A DNA stretch of 40,934 nucleotides from Absicoccus intestinalis (GCF_033971885.1 NZ_JALBUS010000019.1:1-40934), one strand, 5' to 3'; positions 17,143-24,860 are shown, counted from the stretch's first letter. Numbers and translations: made by a program. The notes: generated from the letters alone by a model not told the origin.

Positions 17143-17766
17143 ATGATTACAGAAAAATATACGAAAAAACGAAAATTCTTATGGATAGGGAGCATCCTCT
17201 TAGAAATCATCTGGTTGATGCAGTATATATTCTTTTTGGCTCATGGTACCTATCCTTGGTTCGTACACTTTAATTTTATTGTGATTGCAGGTGTATTGGG
17301 GGCTATCATCTATTATCTCTATATTCCTGAAAGTTTAAAAGTTGTCAAAGATAAGCTTTCTTATAAAGAATTAGAAGCCATTCTAAAATCGGAAACCTTT
17401 CATAAATTGTCTTTTTCACTGATCAAAAGAGCCTACTTGCCTTCCGATATTTGTATATCGAAGCATTGGGTCTATATGGGAAAGGTCTACATTCCCAGAA
17501 AAATGATCACGCGATTGAGTGGTCAAGAATCTCGGCACTATACCATTTTTTATGTTCAGACCATCAATGGAAAAGAAATTCGGATTGGTGATGTAGAAAC
17601 CGAAGAAGCCAAGCGTTTCTTGAAGTCCTTAAAACGGCAGATTCCTGAGATCAAGACCACATCGACGGAGTTGTATGAAAACTTTGGTAAGGTTTTGATT
17701 GATGAAAATTATAAAAAGCTTTCATTAGCACAATGGAAGGAAGACTATGCAGGCCTACATGGGTAG
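17143..17766 (+). CDS. Uncharacterised membrane protein with two N-terminal helices
   Basis: I do not recognise this family. The 207-residue protein has a basic start (KYTKKRK), then hydrophobic segments at about 13-34 and 42-60. A mainly soluble domain follows, rich in short beta-like runs (DICISKHWVYMGKVYIPRKMI, HYTIFYVQTINGKEIRIGDV), which looks like a PH-like or YcxB-like fold on the cytoplasmic side. No catalytic motif is seen. It has its own promoter. Its 3' end doubles as the left part of a terminator stem. Confidence 0.7.
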   Translation: MITEKYTKKRKFLWIGSILLEIIWLMQYIFFLAHGTYPWFVHFNFIVIAGVLGAIIYYLYIPESLKVVKDKLSYKELEAILKSETFHKLSFSLIKRAYLPSDICISKHWVYMGKVYIPRKMITRLSGQESRHYTIFYVQTINGKEIRIGDVETEEAKRFLKSLKRQIPEIKTTSTELYENFGKVLIDENYKKLSLAQWKEDYAGLHG

Positions 17767-17776
17767 GCCTGTTTTT
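17750..17776 (+). terminator. Intrinsic terminator overlapping the 3' end of the membrane-protein gene
   Basis: CAGGCCTAC (17750-17758) and GTAGGCCTG (17763-17771) form a perfect 9-bp stem with a 4-base loop and TTTTT. The left arm is coding sequence and the stop codon lies in the right arm. Confidence 0.9.
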
Positions 17777-17786
17777 AGCACTTTTA
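17775..17786 (+). repeat. Upstream copy of the CIRCE-like half-site
   Basis: TTAGCACTTTTA here is identical to the left half of the operator at 17822-17833, 47 bases downstream. It has no matching right arm. It may be an accessory repressor site or a chance copy. Confidence 0.35.
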
Positions 17787-17821
17787 ATCTATAACTGCCA
17801 TAAATTATAAAAATAAACTTT

Positions 17822-17848
17822 TTAGCACTTTTATATTGACTCTGCTAA
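17822..17848 (+). promoter_or_regulatory. Degenerate CIRCE operator (HrcA-type) of the hsp20 cluster
   Basis: TTAGCACTT and CTCTGCTAA are separated by 9 bases, giving the 27-base span of CIRCE (consensus TTAGCACTC-N9-GAGTGCTAA). The left arm matches 8 of 9 and the right arm 6 of 9. The outer six bases (TTAGCA/TGCTAA) are perfectly inverted. It overlaps the -35 and spacer of the promoter. Control by HrcA is inferred; hrcA is not in the window. Confidence 0.6.
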
Positions 17849-17863
17849 TTTTTGTGCTATTAT
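17836..17863 (+). promoter_or_regulatory. hsp20 cluster promoter
   Basis: TTGACT (17836-17841) and TATTAT (17858-17863) are 16 bases apart. The -35 lies inside the CIRCE-like operator, as expected for repression. Confidence 0.65.
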
Positions 17864-17894
17864 ACTCGTAGAAAGAAATTGGAGGTGCAGATAT

Positions 17895-18281
17895 ATGAGA
17901 TATTATCCATTGAATCATTTATTTGATGACTTCTTTACCGATGAACCAACTGGTTTATTGAAAACAGACATTCATGAAAAAGATGGAATGTATGAATTGA
18001 ACATGGCCATTCCCGGTGTAAAAAAAGAAGATATTCAAATTGAATTGAGCAATGGCTATTTGAAAGTCAGTGCAACACGAAAGATCGATCACGATGATTC
18101 GAATAGTCGTTATGTTCGTAAAGAACGGTATGAAGGTACTTGTTCAAGAAATTTCTATATTGGCGATGGATATCATCAAGAAGATATCAAAGCTTCTTTC
18201 GATAATGGTGAATTAAAAATTACCTTGCCAAAGGAAGTTAAAGAGCCAGAAACAAACAACAAAATGATCACAATTGAATAA
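17895..18281 (+). CDS. Hsp20 small heat-shock protein, copy 1
   Basis: This is a 128-residue alpha-crystallin-domain chaperone that holds unfolding proteins in the cytoplasm. It starts MRYYPLNHLFDDFF, a short N-terminal arm. The core (about 23-120) has the family pattern, with MAIPGVKKEDIQIELSNGYLKVSA near 39 and the late FDNGELKITLPK. The C-terminal IxI-type motif is MITIE. A GGAGGTG ribosome site precedes the ATG. It is first of three tandem paralogues, 13 bases before copy 2. The N-terminal arm is shortest among the three. Confidence 0.95.
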   Translation: MRYYPLNHLFDDFFTDEPTGLLKTDIHEKDGMYELNMAIPGVKKEDIQIELSNGYLKVSATRKIDHDDSNSRYVRKERYEGTCSRNFYIGDGYHQEDIKASFDNGELKITLPKEVKEPETNNKMITIE

Positions 18282-18294
18282 GGAGGTATAGATC

Positions 18295-18699
18295 ATGACA
18301 TATTATCCAGGATTCGGACGTGTATTTGACGATTTCTTTAATGGTGGCTTTACCAACCAAGCCGGTGTATTGAAAACTGATATTGTAGAAAAAGATGGAA
18401 ACTATGTATTATCCATGGAAGTACCCGGCTACAAGAAAGAAGATATTCAAATTGCATTGAGTGATGGTTATTTGAAAGTAACAGCAACAAAACAAAGCAG
18501 TACTGATGATAAAGATGATCAAGGTCGCATTGTTCGTAAAGAACGGTATTCCGGAACACAATCGAGAAGTTTCTATGTAGGTGACAACTATCATCAACAA
18601 GATATCAAAGCTTCCTTTGATAATGGTGAATTAACGATTACTTTACCAACGGAAGCCAAAAAGATCGAAGACACGAAACAGTATATCTCTATTGAATAA
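18295..18699 (+). CDS. Hsp20 small heat-shock protein, copy 2
   Basis: A 134-residue paralogue of its neighbours with the same start pattern (MTYYPGFGRVFDDFF) and core (MEVPGYKKEDIQIALSDGYLKVTA). It also has the late block FDNGELTITLP. The C-terminus is YISIE, again the IxI motif used in oligomer assembly. An AAGGAGG site lies just upstream. It differs from copy 1 mainly in the acidic DDKDDQ loop before RIVRKERY, where it has extra residues. It is probably co-transcribed from the CIRCE-like promoter. Confidence 0.95.
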   Translation: MTYYPGFGRVFDDFFNGGFTNQAGVLKTDIVEKDGNYVLSMEVPGYKKEDIQIALSDGYLKVTATKQSSTDDKDDQGRIVRKERYSGTQSRSFYVGDNYHQQDIKASFDNGELTITLPTEAKKIEDTKQYISIE

Positions 18700-18714
18700 T
18701 AGGAAGGTGATATT

Positions 18715-19113
18715 ATGATGTACTATCCAACATTTGATCGTTTATTTGATGATTTCTTTGATACGCAATGGTCTGGTGGCGATGTCATGAAAACAGATAT
18801 CGTAGAAAAAGACGGCAATATCCAATTCAATATGGAAGTGCCAGGTGTAAACAAAGACAACATCCAAATTGAATTGAATGATGGAGTATTAAATATCACA
18901 GCAAGCCGCGACCAGAATCATGATGAAAAAGATGATCATGGTCAATTGATTCGTCAGGAACGCCACTATGGACGTTACAGTCGTAGCTTCTATGTCGGCA
19001 ACAATGTTAAACAAGAAGATGTTAAGGCCCACTTCGAAAATGGTGAACTTCAAATTACGGTTCCTGACAAACAAGCAGCCATTGAAAATCATGAAACCAT
19101 TTCGATCGAATAG
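18715..19113 (+). CDS. Hsp20 small heat-shock protein, copy 3
   Basis: The third tandem copy has 132 residues and starts MMYYPTFDRLFDDFF. The core shows MEVPGVNKDNIQIELNDGVLNITA and the C-terminal ENHETISIE motif. It is the most diverged of the three: basic residues in the central loop are replaced and RYSRSFYVGNNVKQEDVKA carries changes. An AGGAAGGTGAT site precedes it. A terminator follows, closing the cluster. Hetero-oligomers among the three products are possible but not shown. Confidence 0.95.
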   Translation: MMYYPTFDRLFDDFFDTQWSGGDVMKTDIVEKDGNIQFNMEVPGVNKDNIQIELNDGVLNITASRDQNHDEKDDHGQLIRQERHYGRYSRSFYVGNNVKQEDVKAHFENGELQITVPDKQAAIENHETISIE

Positions 19114-19120
19114 GCATTCG

Positions 19121-19146
19121 ACCAGCTCGAAAGAGCTGGTTTTTTT
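19121..19146 (+). terminator. Intrinsic terminator after the hsp20 cluster
   Basis: ACCAGCTC and GAGCTGGT form a perfect 8-bp stem with a GAAA loop, followed by TTTTTT. Confidence 0.92.
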
Positions 19147-19558
19147 ATCGTTTATTCGCGAAGTTACAACGTTGCATCGCTATGCCATCATCCATGACTT
19201 CAAAGCCAAATCGTTCATAAAAGGAAGCGTTTTTTGATTCTTCGGGCATCCATTCGATATACAAATAATCTTTGTATTTTTCTTTGATCCTTTCGATCAT
19301 ATGCCCCGCAATTCCCTGTCCCTTATAAGCCGGATCGACCAATACATAGTGTATATACGCCAACATTTAACTATCATCCAACACCCGTGCCAATCCAACT
19401 AAACGCTCATCATCCCATGCCGTAATGACCGTAGAAGAATGCATCAATGCGTTATATAGTCTTTGTGGATATTGACCCGATATCCAATGAACAGATAAAA
19501 ATAACTGTTGGACTTGATTTTGAGTAAATCGTTTTTCTTCAGTAAAGTGAATCGTCAT
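19145..19558 (-). pseudogene. GNAT N-acetyltransferase interrupted by an in-frame TAA
   Basis: Two pieces of one GNAT acetyltransferase lie in the same frame. The first (19558 down to the stop at 19367-19369) ends ...VGLARVLDDS. The next codon after TAA is ATG at 19366, and the frame goes on as MLAYIHYVLVDPAYKGQGIAGHMI... The second piece holds the acetyl-CoA-binding motif (R/Q-x-x-G-x-G/A form: YKGQGIAGH) and the late FYERFGFEV. In homologues the two parts are continuous, so one sense codon became TAA. The start at 19558 follows AGAAGG. It may be dead, a sequencing error, or made as two chains by re-initiation at TAA-ATG. Confidence 0.8.
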
Positions 19559-19580
19559 GTTATTCCTTCTCTCTAAGTTC

Positions 19581-19619
19581 ATTCTGTTTCAGAATAGAAT
19601 TTCCTCTCTGTTTTCGCAA
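19581..19619 (-). promoter_or_regulatory. Promoter and palindrome of the GNAT gene
   Basis: The minus strand has TTGCGA (19619-19614), a 17-base spacer and TATTCT (19596-19591). The palindrome ATTCTG-TTT-CAGAAT (19581-19595) covers the -10 and start site. It could be an operator. Confidence 0.5.
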
Positions 19620-19678
19620 CCTCATCGATTGGAGTTATGAATTATTCATATTATTCCTATAGTTTTTATATATATTAT

Positions 19679-19708
19679 TTGACAAAGCATACGTACACGC
19701 TTTATCAT
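19679..19708 (+). promoter_or_regulatory. Promoter of the symporter transcript
   Basis: A perfect TTGACA (19679-19684) is followed after 18 bases by TATCAT (19703-19708). The expected start near 19715 leaves a leader of about 118 bases that contains a short ORF. Confidence 0.75.
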
Positions 19709-19753
19709 AGTAATCACATAAGATATGTGTGTTTTAAGAAAGAGGTGGTTTCG

Positions 19754-19801
19754 ATGTGTTGTCGCACGATAAATAAACGAATGTGTTGGTTCAAATCATA
19801 A
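19754..19801 (+). CDS. Candidate cysteine-rich leader peptide (15 codons)
   Basis: An AGAGGTGG ribosome site at 19741-19748 is followed 5 bases later by ATG. The ORF reads MCCRTINKRMCWFKS and stops with TAA, 31 bases before the symporter start. Three of 15 residues are Cys, all TGT, in Cys-Cys and Cys-Trp pairs. The symporter resembles the TcyP cystine importer, so ribosome stalling at Cys codons could couple uptake to cysteine supply. I see no classic terminator in the leader. A weak GGTT/AACC pairing overlaps the stop (19788-19804), so control might be at translation. The ORF is seen directly; its role is inference. Confidence 0.55.
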   Translation: MCCRTINKRMCWFKS

Positions 19802-19832
19802 CCATATAAATATTTACCAGGAGGAGAGAAAC

Positions 19833-21188
19833 ATGAATATAGATATTTTAGAATTAGCCGCTTTAGGCCTTGTCATTGTATTTTATGCGATTATTTGGTA
19901 CTTACGAAAGAAAAAAGATTGGAGCTTCACCAAAGCAACCTTCCTTGCCGTTGGTCTTGGCGTGATCGTTGGTCTTGCCTTTAAGAATAAATATACTTAC
20001 TATTCTGCTTTCGGAACGATCTATACACGATTGATCAGTGCCATCGTTGTTCCATTACTATTCTTTAGTATTATTTCCAGCATTACTAATCTAACGGAAA
20101 AGATTAACTTGAAAAAGATTGGCTTAAAATCCGTTGGTTTCTTACTATTGAATACATTGATTGCGAGTACATTCGCTTTATTGTTTAGTGTCTTCTTCCA
20201 TATTGGAAAAGGATTCCAATATCAACTAGCTACAGACTATAAAGCAGAAGAAGTTCCATCTTTTATTGATACGATCACAAATTTATTTCCATCCAATTTA
20301 GCCAGTCATTATGTGAATGGAGAAATCGTACCCATCGTGCTTTTTGCTATCTTTGTTGCCCTTGCCTATAACGCATTGATCAAATATGGCGAAACCGATA
20401 TCAAGATCTTTAAACAATTTGTGGATGCCACCAATAAAATCTTAGGTACCGTCGTTAGTTATTTGATTGATTATACGCCATATGCTGTATTGGCATTGAT
20501 TGGTCGTGTCATTAGTTCTCATACATTATCTGATTTATTACCTTTGCTTAGTGTTCTTGTTATCGTTTATGTTTTATGTGCAATTCAGATTTTCTTAGTC
20601 GAAGGATCTTTATTGACAGCGATTGGCAAATTGAATCCAATTGCCTTCTTTAAAGGCATTTTCCCAGCTGGTTTGGTTGCTTTTACATCCCAAAGTTCGG
20701 TTGGTACCATTCCTGTCACGACAGATTCCTTAAAGAAATTAGGTGTACAAGAAGATATTGCATCGTTTGTTGCTAGTTTAGGTGCCAATCTTGGTATGCC
20801 AGGATGCGCTGGTATTTGGCCTGTTGTATCTGCTATCTTTGCTATCAATCTATTAGGAATTCATTACAGCGTTGGTCAATACATCTTCTTAATTGTCTTA
20901 ACGTTAGTTGTAGCCATTGGTACTGTTGGTGTACCGGGAACGGCCACCATTACCGCAACAGCTGTATTTATTGCTGCTGGATTACCGGTTGAAGTTATCG
21001 TCTTATTAACACCAATTTCCAGTATTGCCGATATGGCTCGTACCGCAACCAATGTGGTTGGTGCCGCAACAGCAACCGTCTTAGTTGCAAAAACGGAAAA
21101 CGAATTAGATTTAGTCGCATACAATCAGAAAAATCCAGAAGATAAACAAGATTCTGAATCCGTTGATCTAGAACATGCGAATGCATAA
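19833..21188 (+). CDS. tcyP: Dicarboxylate/amino acid:cation symporter, TcyP (L-cystine)-like
   Basis: The 451-residue protein has the DAACS (SDF) fold with about eight to ten membrane segments. The N-terminus (VIVFYAIIWYLRKKKDWSF then AVGLGVIVGLAF) resembles the TcyP branch. The re-entrant loop carries AFTSQSSVGTIPVT near residue 287. The next block has ANLGMPGCAGIWP near residue 317, close to the GQNGCAGIYP of TcyP rather than to the NMDGT of glutamate carriers. Cystine is therefore the favoured substrate, with moderate certainty. A strong AGGAGGAG site precedes the ATG. The Cys-rich leader ORF upstream fits cystine uptake. A terminator follows. Confidence 0.8.
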   Translation: MNIDILELAALGLVIVFYAIIWYLRKKKDWSFTKATFLAVGLGVIVGLAFKNKYTYYSAFGTIYTRLISAIVVPLLFFSIISSITNLTEKINLKKIGLKSVGFLLLNTLIASTFALLFSVFFHIGKGFQYQLATDYKAEEVPSFIDTITNLFPSNLASHYVNGEIVPIVLFAIFVALAYNALIKYGETDIKIFKQFVDATNKILGTVVSYLIDYTPYAVLALIGRVISSHTLSDLLPLLSVLVIVYVLCAIQIFLVEGSLLTAIGKLNPIAFFKGIFPAGLVAFTSQSSVGTIPVTTDSLKKLGVQEDIASFVASLGANLGMPGCAGIWPVVSAIFAINLLGIHYSVGQYIFLIVLTLVVAIGTVGVPGTATITATAVFIAAGLPVEVIVLLTPISSIADMARTATNVVGAATATVLVAKTENELDLVAYNQKNPEDKQDSESVDLEHANA

Positions 21189-21196
21189 CATTAAGG

Positions 21197-21226
21197 GAGA
21201 ACTATTTTAGCGATAGTTCTCTTTTT
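21197..21226 (+). terminator. Intrinsic terminator after the symporter
   Basis: GAGAACTAT and ATAGTTCTC form a perfect 9-bp stem around a 7-base loop, followed by TTTTT. Confidence 0.92.
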
Positions 21227-21327
21227 CATATAAAATAATACTCCAATATCCTTTCTCTCTATCTCTATGATTCTACAGTTTCAAAATGCTGAATTTATAT
21301 TTAAGTAAAATTAGTTATTAACAATTA

Positions 21328-21356
21328 TTAATTATTCTACTATCCTATAGTATAGA
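21328..21356 (+). promoter_or_regulatory. Possible promoter of the coiled-coil protein gene
   Basis: TTAATT (21328-21333) and TATAGA (21351-21356) are 17 bases apart, preceded by a very A/T-rich stretch that could act as an UP element. The -35 is weak, so this is tentative. The rest of 21227-21397 shows nothing else. Confidence 0.35.
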
Positions 21357-21403
21357 AGTTAAACGTATAAAGATGACTAAATATAGAGAGAGGCGAAATG
21401 TAT

Positions 21404-22777
21404 ATGAAAACTTCAGCTTTAAAAAAGAGTTTGGCTATAGGATTTGTAGCTACAGGTATGACCGCATTGGCTAGTACAACAATTCATGCAGAAGATATTC
21501 AGCCGGCAACAAATGCTATGGATACTACGACAACTACTGCAGAAACTTCGGATTCGACAGAAGTTCAAAAAACAACAAGTGAGAAATTAGCGGATGCTCA
21601 ATCGGAATTAAATCAAACGAAAGAAAACGAATCATCTGCACAAAAAGATTACAACAACAAACAAACTACTGCTAACGAAATTAAAGCTTCCATTGACTCA
21701 ACCATCACAACCGAAGAGTCAAAAGAGCAAGCAGCGATCGATGAAAACCAAAAGGGATTGGATGAAAATACGCAAAAATTGAATGATCTTCAAAAACAAA
21801 AAGATGAACTAACCCAAAAGCAACAAGATCTATCAAAGGCACAAGATACGTATCAAAAAGCATTGGATACCGCAAAATCTAATGCAGGAAATATCACAGA
21901 AGACGATTACAATACGGCTAAGAAAAATGCAGATGCTGCTCAAGACGCATACAATACGGCCAAAGCAGATTTAGATGCTAAACAAGCTGAAAAAGATAAA
22001 CAAACGGCTGATTATAACCAAGCTGTATCGGATGAAGCTTCTGCAAAAGCTCAATTAGATGAGCTAACATCGAAACAAAGTGAATTAGAGAAGAATTTGG
22101 CCGATGCACAAGCTGCTCAAAAAGAAGCTCAAGATGCATATGATCTGATCACAACTGGAGAACAAGGAGAAAAATATAAAGAAGCCGTTCAATCTTTAGA
22201 AGATGCAAAAAATGCATTGGAAGAAGCCAATCAAAAGGTACAAGATGCAATTACTGCTCGTGATATCGTCAATGCACAAATTGCCACACTGAATCAGACT
22301 TTAGCTCAAGCTCAATCAGAATTGGCATCGATCACTGCTCAACAAGATTCCTTGGATAAGGCTGTATCAGATGCTCAATCTAACTTGGATGCTGCTCAAG
22401 TTACTTTGACAGAAAAACAAAAAGCAGTTACGGATGCAGAGAACAAATATAATGCCTATAAAAATAATCATAAGGACGCATATGAAGCCTTGGATCAAGC
22501 GGAAACAAAATTGTCAGAGGCTACGAATACCTATAATAAGACCAAAGCAGATTATGATGCTGCATTGAAAGCATATGATCCGGAATTGAAGGCAAAAGCA
22601 GATGAAGCTAATACGGAGTATGATAAAGGATTAGCTGTATTCTACACATGGTTACAAGAAAAAACAGGTGTAGATTTGACAACTGCCATTAAAAATACAA
22701 ATCTTAATGGATATACAGATTCTTCAAAAGAAGCAGATGCCACTACATTAAAACATGTGAAAGATGCTATCTCCTAA
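21404..22777 (+). CDS. Secreted alanine-rich coiled-coil protein without a visible cell-wall anchor
   Basis: The 457-residue protein has a signal peptide (about residues 1-28, ending STTIHA before EDI) and then a Thr-rich linker. A long coiled coil rich in Ala, Gln, Lys, Asp and Glu fills residues 55-410. Repeating units such as DAQAAQKEAQDAYD and AQSELASITAQQ show heptad-like spacing. The last 50 residues (FYTWLQEKTGVDLTTAIKN) are not coiled coil. No LPxTG motif, membrane tail or binding repeats are seen, so it is either released or held by partners. I chose ATG 21404 because GAGAGAGG lies 10 bases upstream. No terminator is evident after it. Family not recognised. Confidence 0.75.
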   Translation: MKTSALKKSLAIGFVATGMTALASTTIHAEDIQPATNAMDTTTTTAETSDSTEVQKTTSEKLADAQSELNQTKENESSAQKDYNNKQTTANEIKASIDSTITTEESKEQAAIDENQKGLDENTQKLNDLQKQKDELTQKQQDLSKAQDTYQKALDTAKSNAGNITEDDYNTAKKNADAAQDAYNTAKADLDAKQAEKDKQTADYNQAVSDEASAKAQLDELTSKQSELEKNLADAQAAQKEAQDAYDLITTGEQGEKYKEAVQSLEDAKNALEEANQKVQDAITARDIVNAQIATLNQTLAQAQSELASITAQQDSLDKAVSDAQSNLDAAQVTLTEKQKAVTDAENKYNAYKNNHKDAYEALDQAETKLSEATNTYNKTKADYDAALKAYDPELKAKADEANTEYDKGLAVFYTWLQEKTGVDLTTAIKNTNLNGYTDSSKEADATTLKHVKDAIS

Positions 22778-22851
22778 CTGTTTTCAATATATAAAAGCAA
22801 ATATTTTTCGTCTTATTTCTTTTGTTTCACAATCATGTATTCTTACTAAAC

Positions 22852-22874
22852 GAGCTAGGTAAGATACCTAGCTC
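22852..22874. terminator. Hairpin between convergent genes
   Basis: GAGCTAGGT and ACCTAGCTC form a perfect 9-bp stem with a 5-base loop. The T-runs on both sides are weak (CGTTTAG on minus, ACTTTTAG some bases on for plus). It overlaps the telA stop codon. It probably serves both genes. Confidence 0.6.
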
Positions 22875-24018
22875 ACTCACTTTTAGTTACTTCTAATACT
22901 TTTTGTTTCAATTCCGATTCAATTTGTCGTAATTCCTGTTCAGCTTCTTGTCGTTTTTGGCGACCATCCTTTTGTATCTGCATTACATCATCTAAGGTTT
23001 GGATCAATTGTTCATTGGTATGTTTTAACGTTTCAATATCCACAATATCGCGATTGGATTCTTTAGCTGTTTCTACCGTTGCGGTATGCAAAGCATTCGC
23101 ATTTCGTCGCAATAATTCATTGGTTGTATTGGTTACTTCACGTTGGGCTTTGGCCGCTTGTGTAGCATGATTAAGACCCAACGCAATGACCATCTGACTT
23201 TTCCATAATGGAATCGTATTGACAAGTGTCGATTGAATCTTTTCGATCATCAAAGAATTGTTGTTTTGAAGCAATCGCAATTGCGGTGCGGTTTGGATGG
23301 CAATCATACGACTCATCTGTAAATCGTGCAATTTCTTATCAAACCGATCACAGGCTTGAGCCAGATCTTGGGCTGCTTGCATGTCTTCAGGATTTTGCGT
23401 TTGTTCCGCTTTGGCCCGTAAGGCTGGCAATTCTTTTTGATACGTTTCATTCAATCGTTGTTTACCGGCAATGATATACATATTTAATTCTTTATAATAG
23501 GCATTATTCATTTGAAACATTTGTTCCAACATGCTGGTATCTTTCATCAAACGAACTTGATGATCTTCCAACATCGAAGCGACTTTATTCACATTGGTTT
23601 CAACGGCATTATAACGAACCGTTAATTTTTCCACACGATTTTTGCCTTTATTAAATAGGCCGGCAATACCTTTCTTTTCTTCATTGACATCAAAATCGCG
23701 CAATTGTGTAACCACATCGCTCAACATATTCCCCACTTCGCCTAAGTCTTTGGTGCGTACTTCAGCCAAGGCTTTATCTGAGAAATTTGCCAATTTCTTT
23801 TGGGCATTGATTCCATACTGTAGAACGATCATCGTATCCGTAATATCAATTTTTTTGGCAAATTCTTGGATTTGTTCCCTTTCTTCTTGGGTAAATTGAC
23901 TCTCATCAATTTGTATATCTTCAGCCAATGGGGGATTTTTCTTTATCGTGCTTTCTTGACCGATTTCATCCTGATCTGGTGTTAAAGTTAAGTGTGGTTT
24001 TTCATTATACTCTTGCAT
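22873..24018 (-). CDS. TelA/KlaA-family (toxic anion resistance) protein
   Basis: The 381-residue protein belongs to the TelA family, first linked to tellurite resistance and later to envelope stress and lantibiotic tolerance in Listeria; its biochemical role is not known. The sequence is helical throughout, with family blocks such as LQYGINAQKKLANFSDKAL near residue 64 and VNTIPLWKSQMVIALGLN near 270. An acidic, disordered N-terminus precedes it. I start at the ATG at 24018 (MQEYNEK) because AAGGGAG lies 8 bases upstream; a start at 24069 lacks a ribosome site and overlaps a hairpin. It follows an SseB-like gene in an apparent operon. Confidence 0.88.
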   Translation of the reverse strand: MQEYNEKPHLTLTPDQDEIGQESTIKKNPPLAEDIQIDESQFTQEEREQIQEFAKKIDITDTMIVLQYGINAQKKLANFSDKALAEVRTKDLGEVGNMLSDVVTQLRDFDVNEEKKGIAGLFNKGKNRVEKLTVRYNAVETNVNKVASMLEDHQVRLMKDTSMLEQMFQMNNAYYKELNMYIIAGKQRLNETYQKELPALRAKAEQTQNPEDMQAAQDLAQACDRFDKKLHDLQMSRMIAIQTAPQLRLLQNNNSLMIEKIQSTLVNTIPLWKSQMVIALGLNHATQAAKAQREVTNTTNELLRRNANALHTATVETAKESNRDIVDIETLKHTNEQLIQTLDDVMQIQKDGRQKRQEAEQELRQIESELKQKVLEVTKSE

Positions 24019-24036
24019 ACTGTGTACTCCCTTTTC

Positions 24037-24055
24037 TTCTAGTGTACCACTAGAA
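24037..24055 (-). promoter_or_regulatory. Palindrome just upstream of telA
   Basis: TTCTAGTG and CACTAGAA flank a 3-base centre. It lies 18 bases before the telA start and immediately after a terminator-like hairpin. It could be an operator or an RNA element in the telA leader. Confidence 0.45.
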
Positions 24056-24057
24056 AA

Positions 24058-24083
24058 GGCATATTCCATACAAAGAATATGCC
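24058..24083 (-). terminator. Terminator-like hairpin between the sseB-like gene and telA
   Basis: On the minus strand GGCATATTC and GAATATGCC form a perfect 9-bp stem with an 8-base loop, followed by TTTTC. It may lower read-through from the upstream genes into telA. The U-run is short, so partial termination is likely. Confidence 0.6.
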
Positions 24084-24089
24084 AGAACG

Positions 24090-24860
24090 TTAATTTGTCT
24101 TTTCTTGATAAATCGGTTGATTTTCTTGGGCAATCTTTTCTCCTTGTGGGGTTGAAGCAAACATAAATTCAATGCCCTTTCCTTTCGCAACAGGGGCACA
24201 AGTCGTTCCCATGCTTCGGAATATTTCGGGATTTTCTGGATCCATATCCACCATCACAAACCAATGGGATGGTTTCCCTTTGACCAGGCGTTCTTTAAAG
24301 TAAATGGCTTTGATTTCTGAATAGCGATTTCCTAAATATTGAAGTTGACTGATCATGGCTTCCACATTCGCAACAGGATCTCTTAGATCAAATTCATCAT
24401 CTGCTCGAATGTCTCTGGCTTGGAATTCATTATCTTTTTGTTCACTGATGTCCAAGATGTATTGGCACGTCAAAGGCACATCTTCACTATACGGATCAAT
24501 CACGATACCTTGGATATCATTTTGTGCTACTTTCACAAATGGCAAATATTGATCAAAAGTCATGACCAAAGATTGCACTTCTTCTTCTTTGTCCCATTTG
24601 CGCAGTTCTTCCATGCTGGTAAACATAGGAAAGTAATACTTGCCTTCATCATCGGCAATGACCATCAATTGAAATTTGGTGTCAGGTGAGAAAACCATTT
24701 GTCCCTTATTATCTCTGATTGGATCTTTATCCCATTGGGCTGGCACTAACAATTGACCAACCACCAAGCAATCTCTCATATGTTGGATCGTGATTGGATT
24801 CTCGTCTTGACGCAATGCTTGGATGGCTTGTTTCATAGCTGTATTACGAAATTGTTGCAT
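24090..24860 (-). CDS. SseB-like protein
   Basis: The 256-residue protein looks like the SseB family (enhanced serine sensitivity). An N-terminal SseB domain (about 1-130) contains LLVPAQWD and YYFPMFTSMEELRKW. The C-terminal part (about 165-245) contains IKAIYFKERLVKGKPSHWFVMVDM. The family's molecular role is unknown. I start at the ATG at 24860 because AAGGAGG lies 5 bases upstream. A longer frame from 24947 would overlap the tldE-like gene by 77 bases. It lies between tldE and telA, 10 bases after tldE, so it is probably co-expressed with both. Confidence 0.75.
   Translation of the reverse strand: MQQFRNTAMKQAIQALRQDENPITIQHMRDCLVVGQLLVPAQWDKDPIRDNKGQMVFSPDTKFQLMVIADDEGKYYFPMFTSMEELRKWDKEEEVQSLVMTFDQYLPFVKVAQNDIQGIVIDPYSEDVPLTCQYILDISEQKDNEFQARDIRADDEFDLRDPVANVEAMISQLQYLGNRYSEIKAIYFKERLVKGKPSHWFVMVDMDPENPEIFRSMGTTCAPVAKGKGIEFMFASTPQGEKIAQENQPIYQEKTN

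Noticed and set aside
19367..19369. Recoding of TAA (selenocysteine-like or pyrrolysine-like)
   Set aside because: Those use TGA or TAG, and no stem-loop is seen after it; a nonsense change or restart is simpler.
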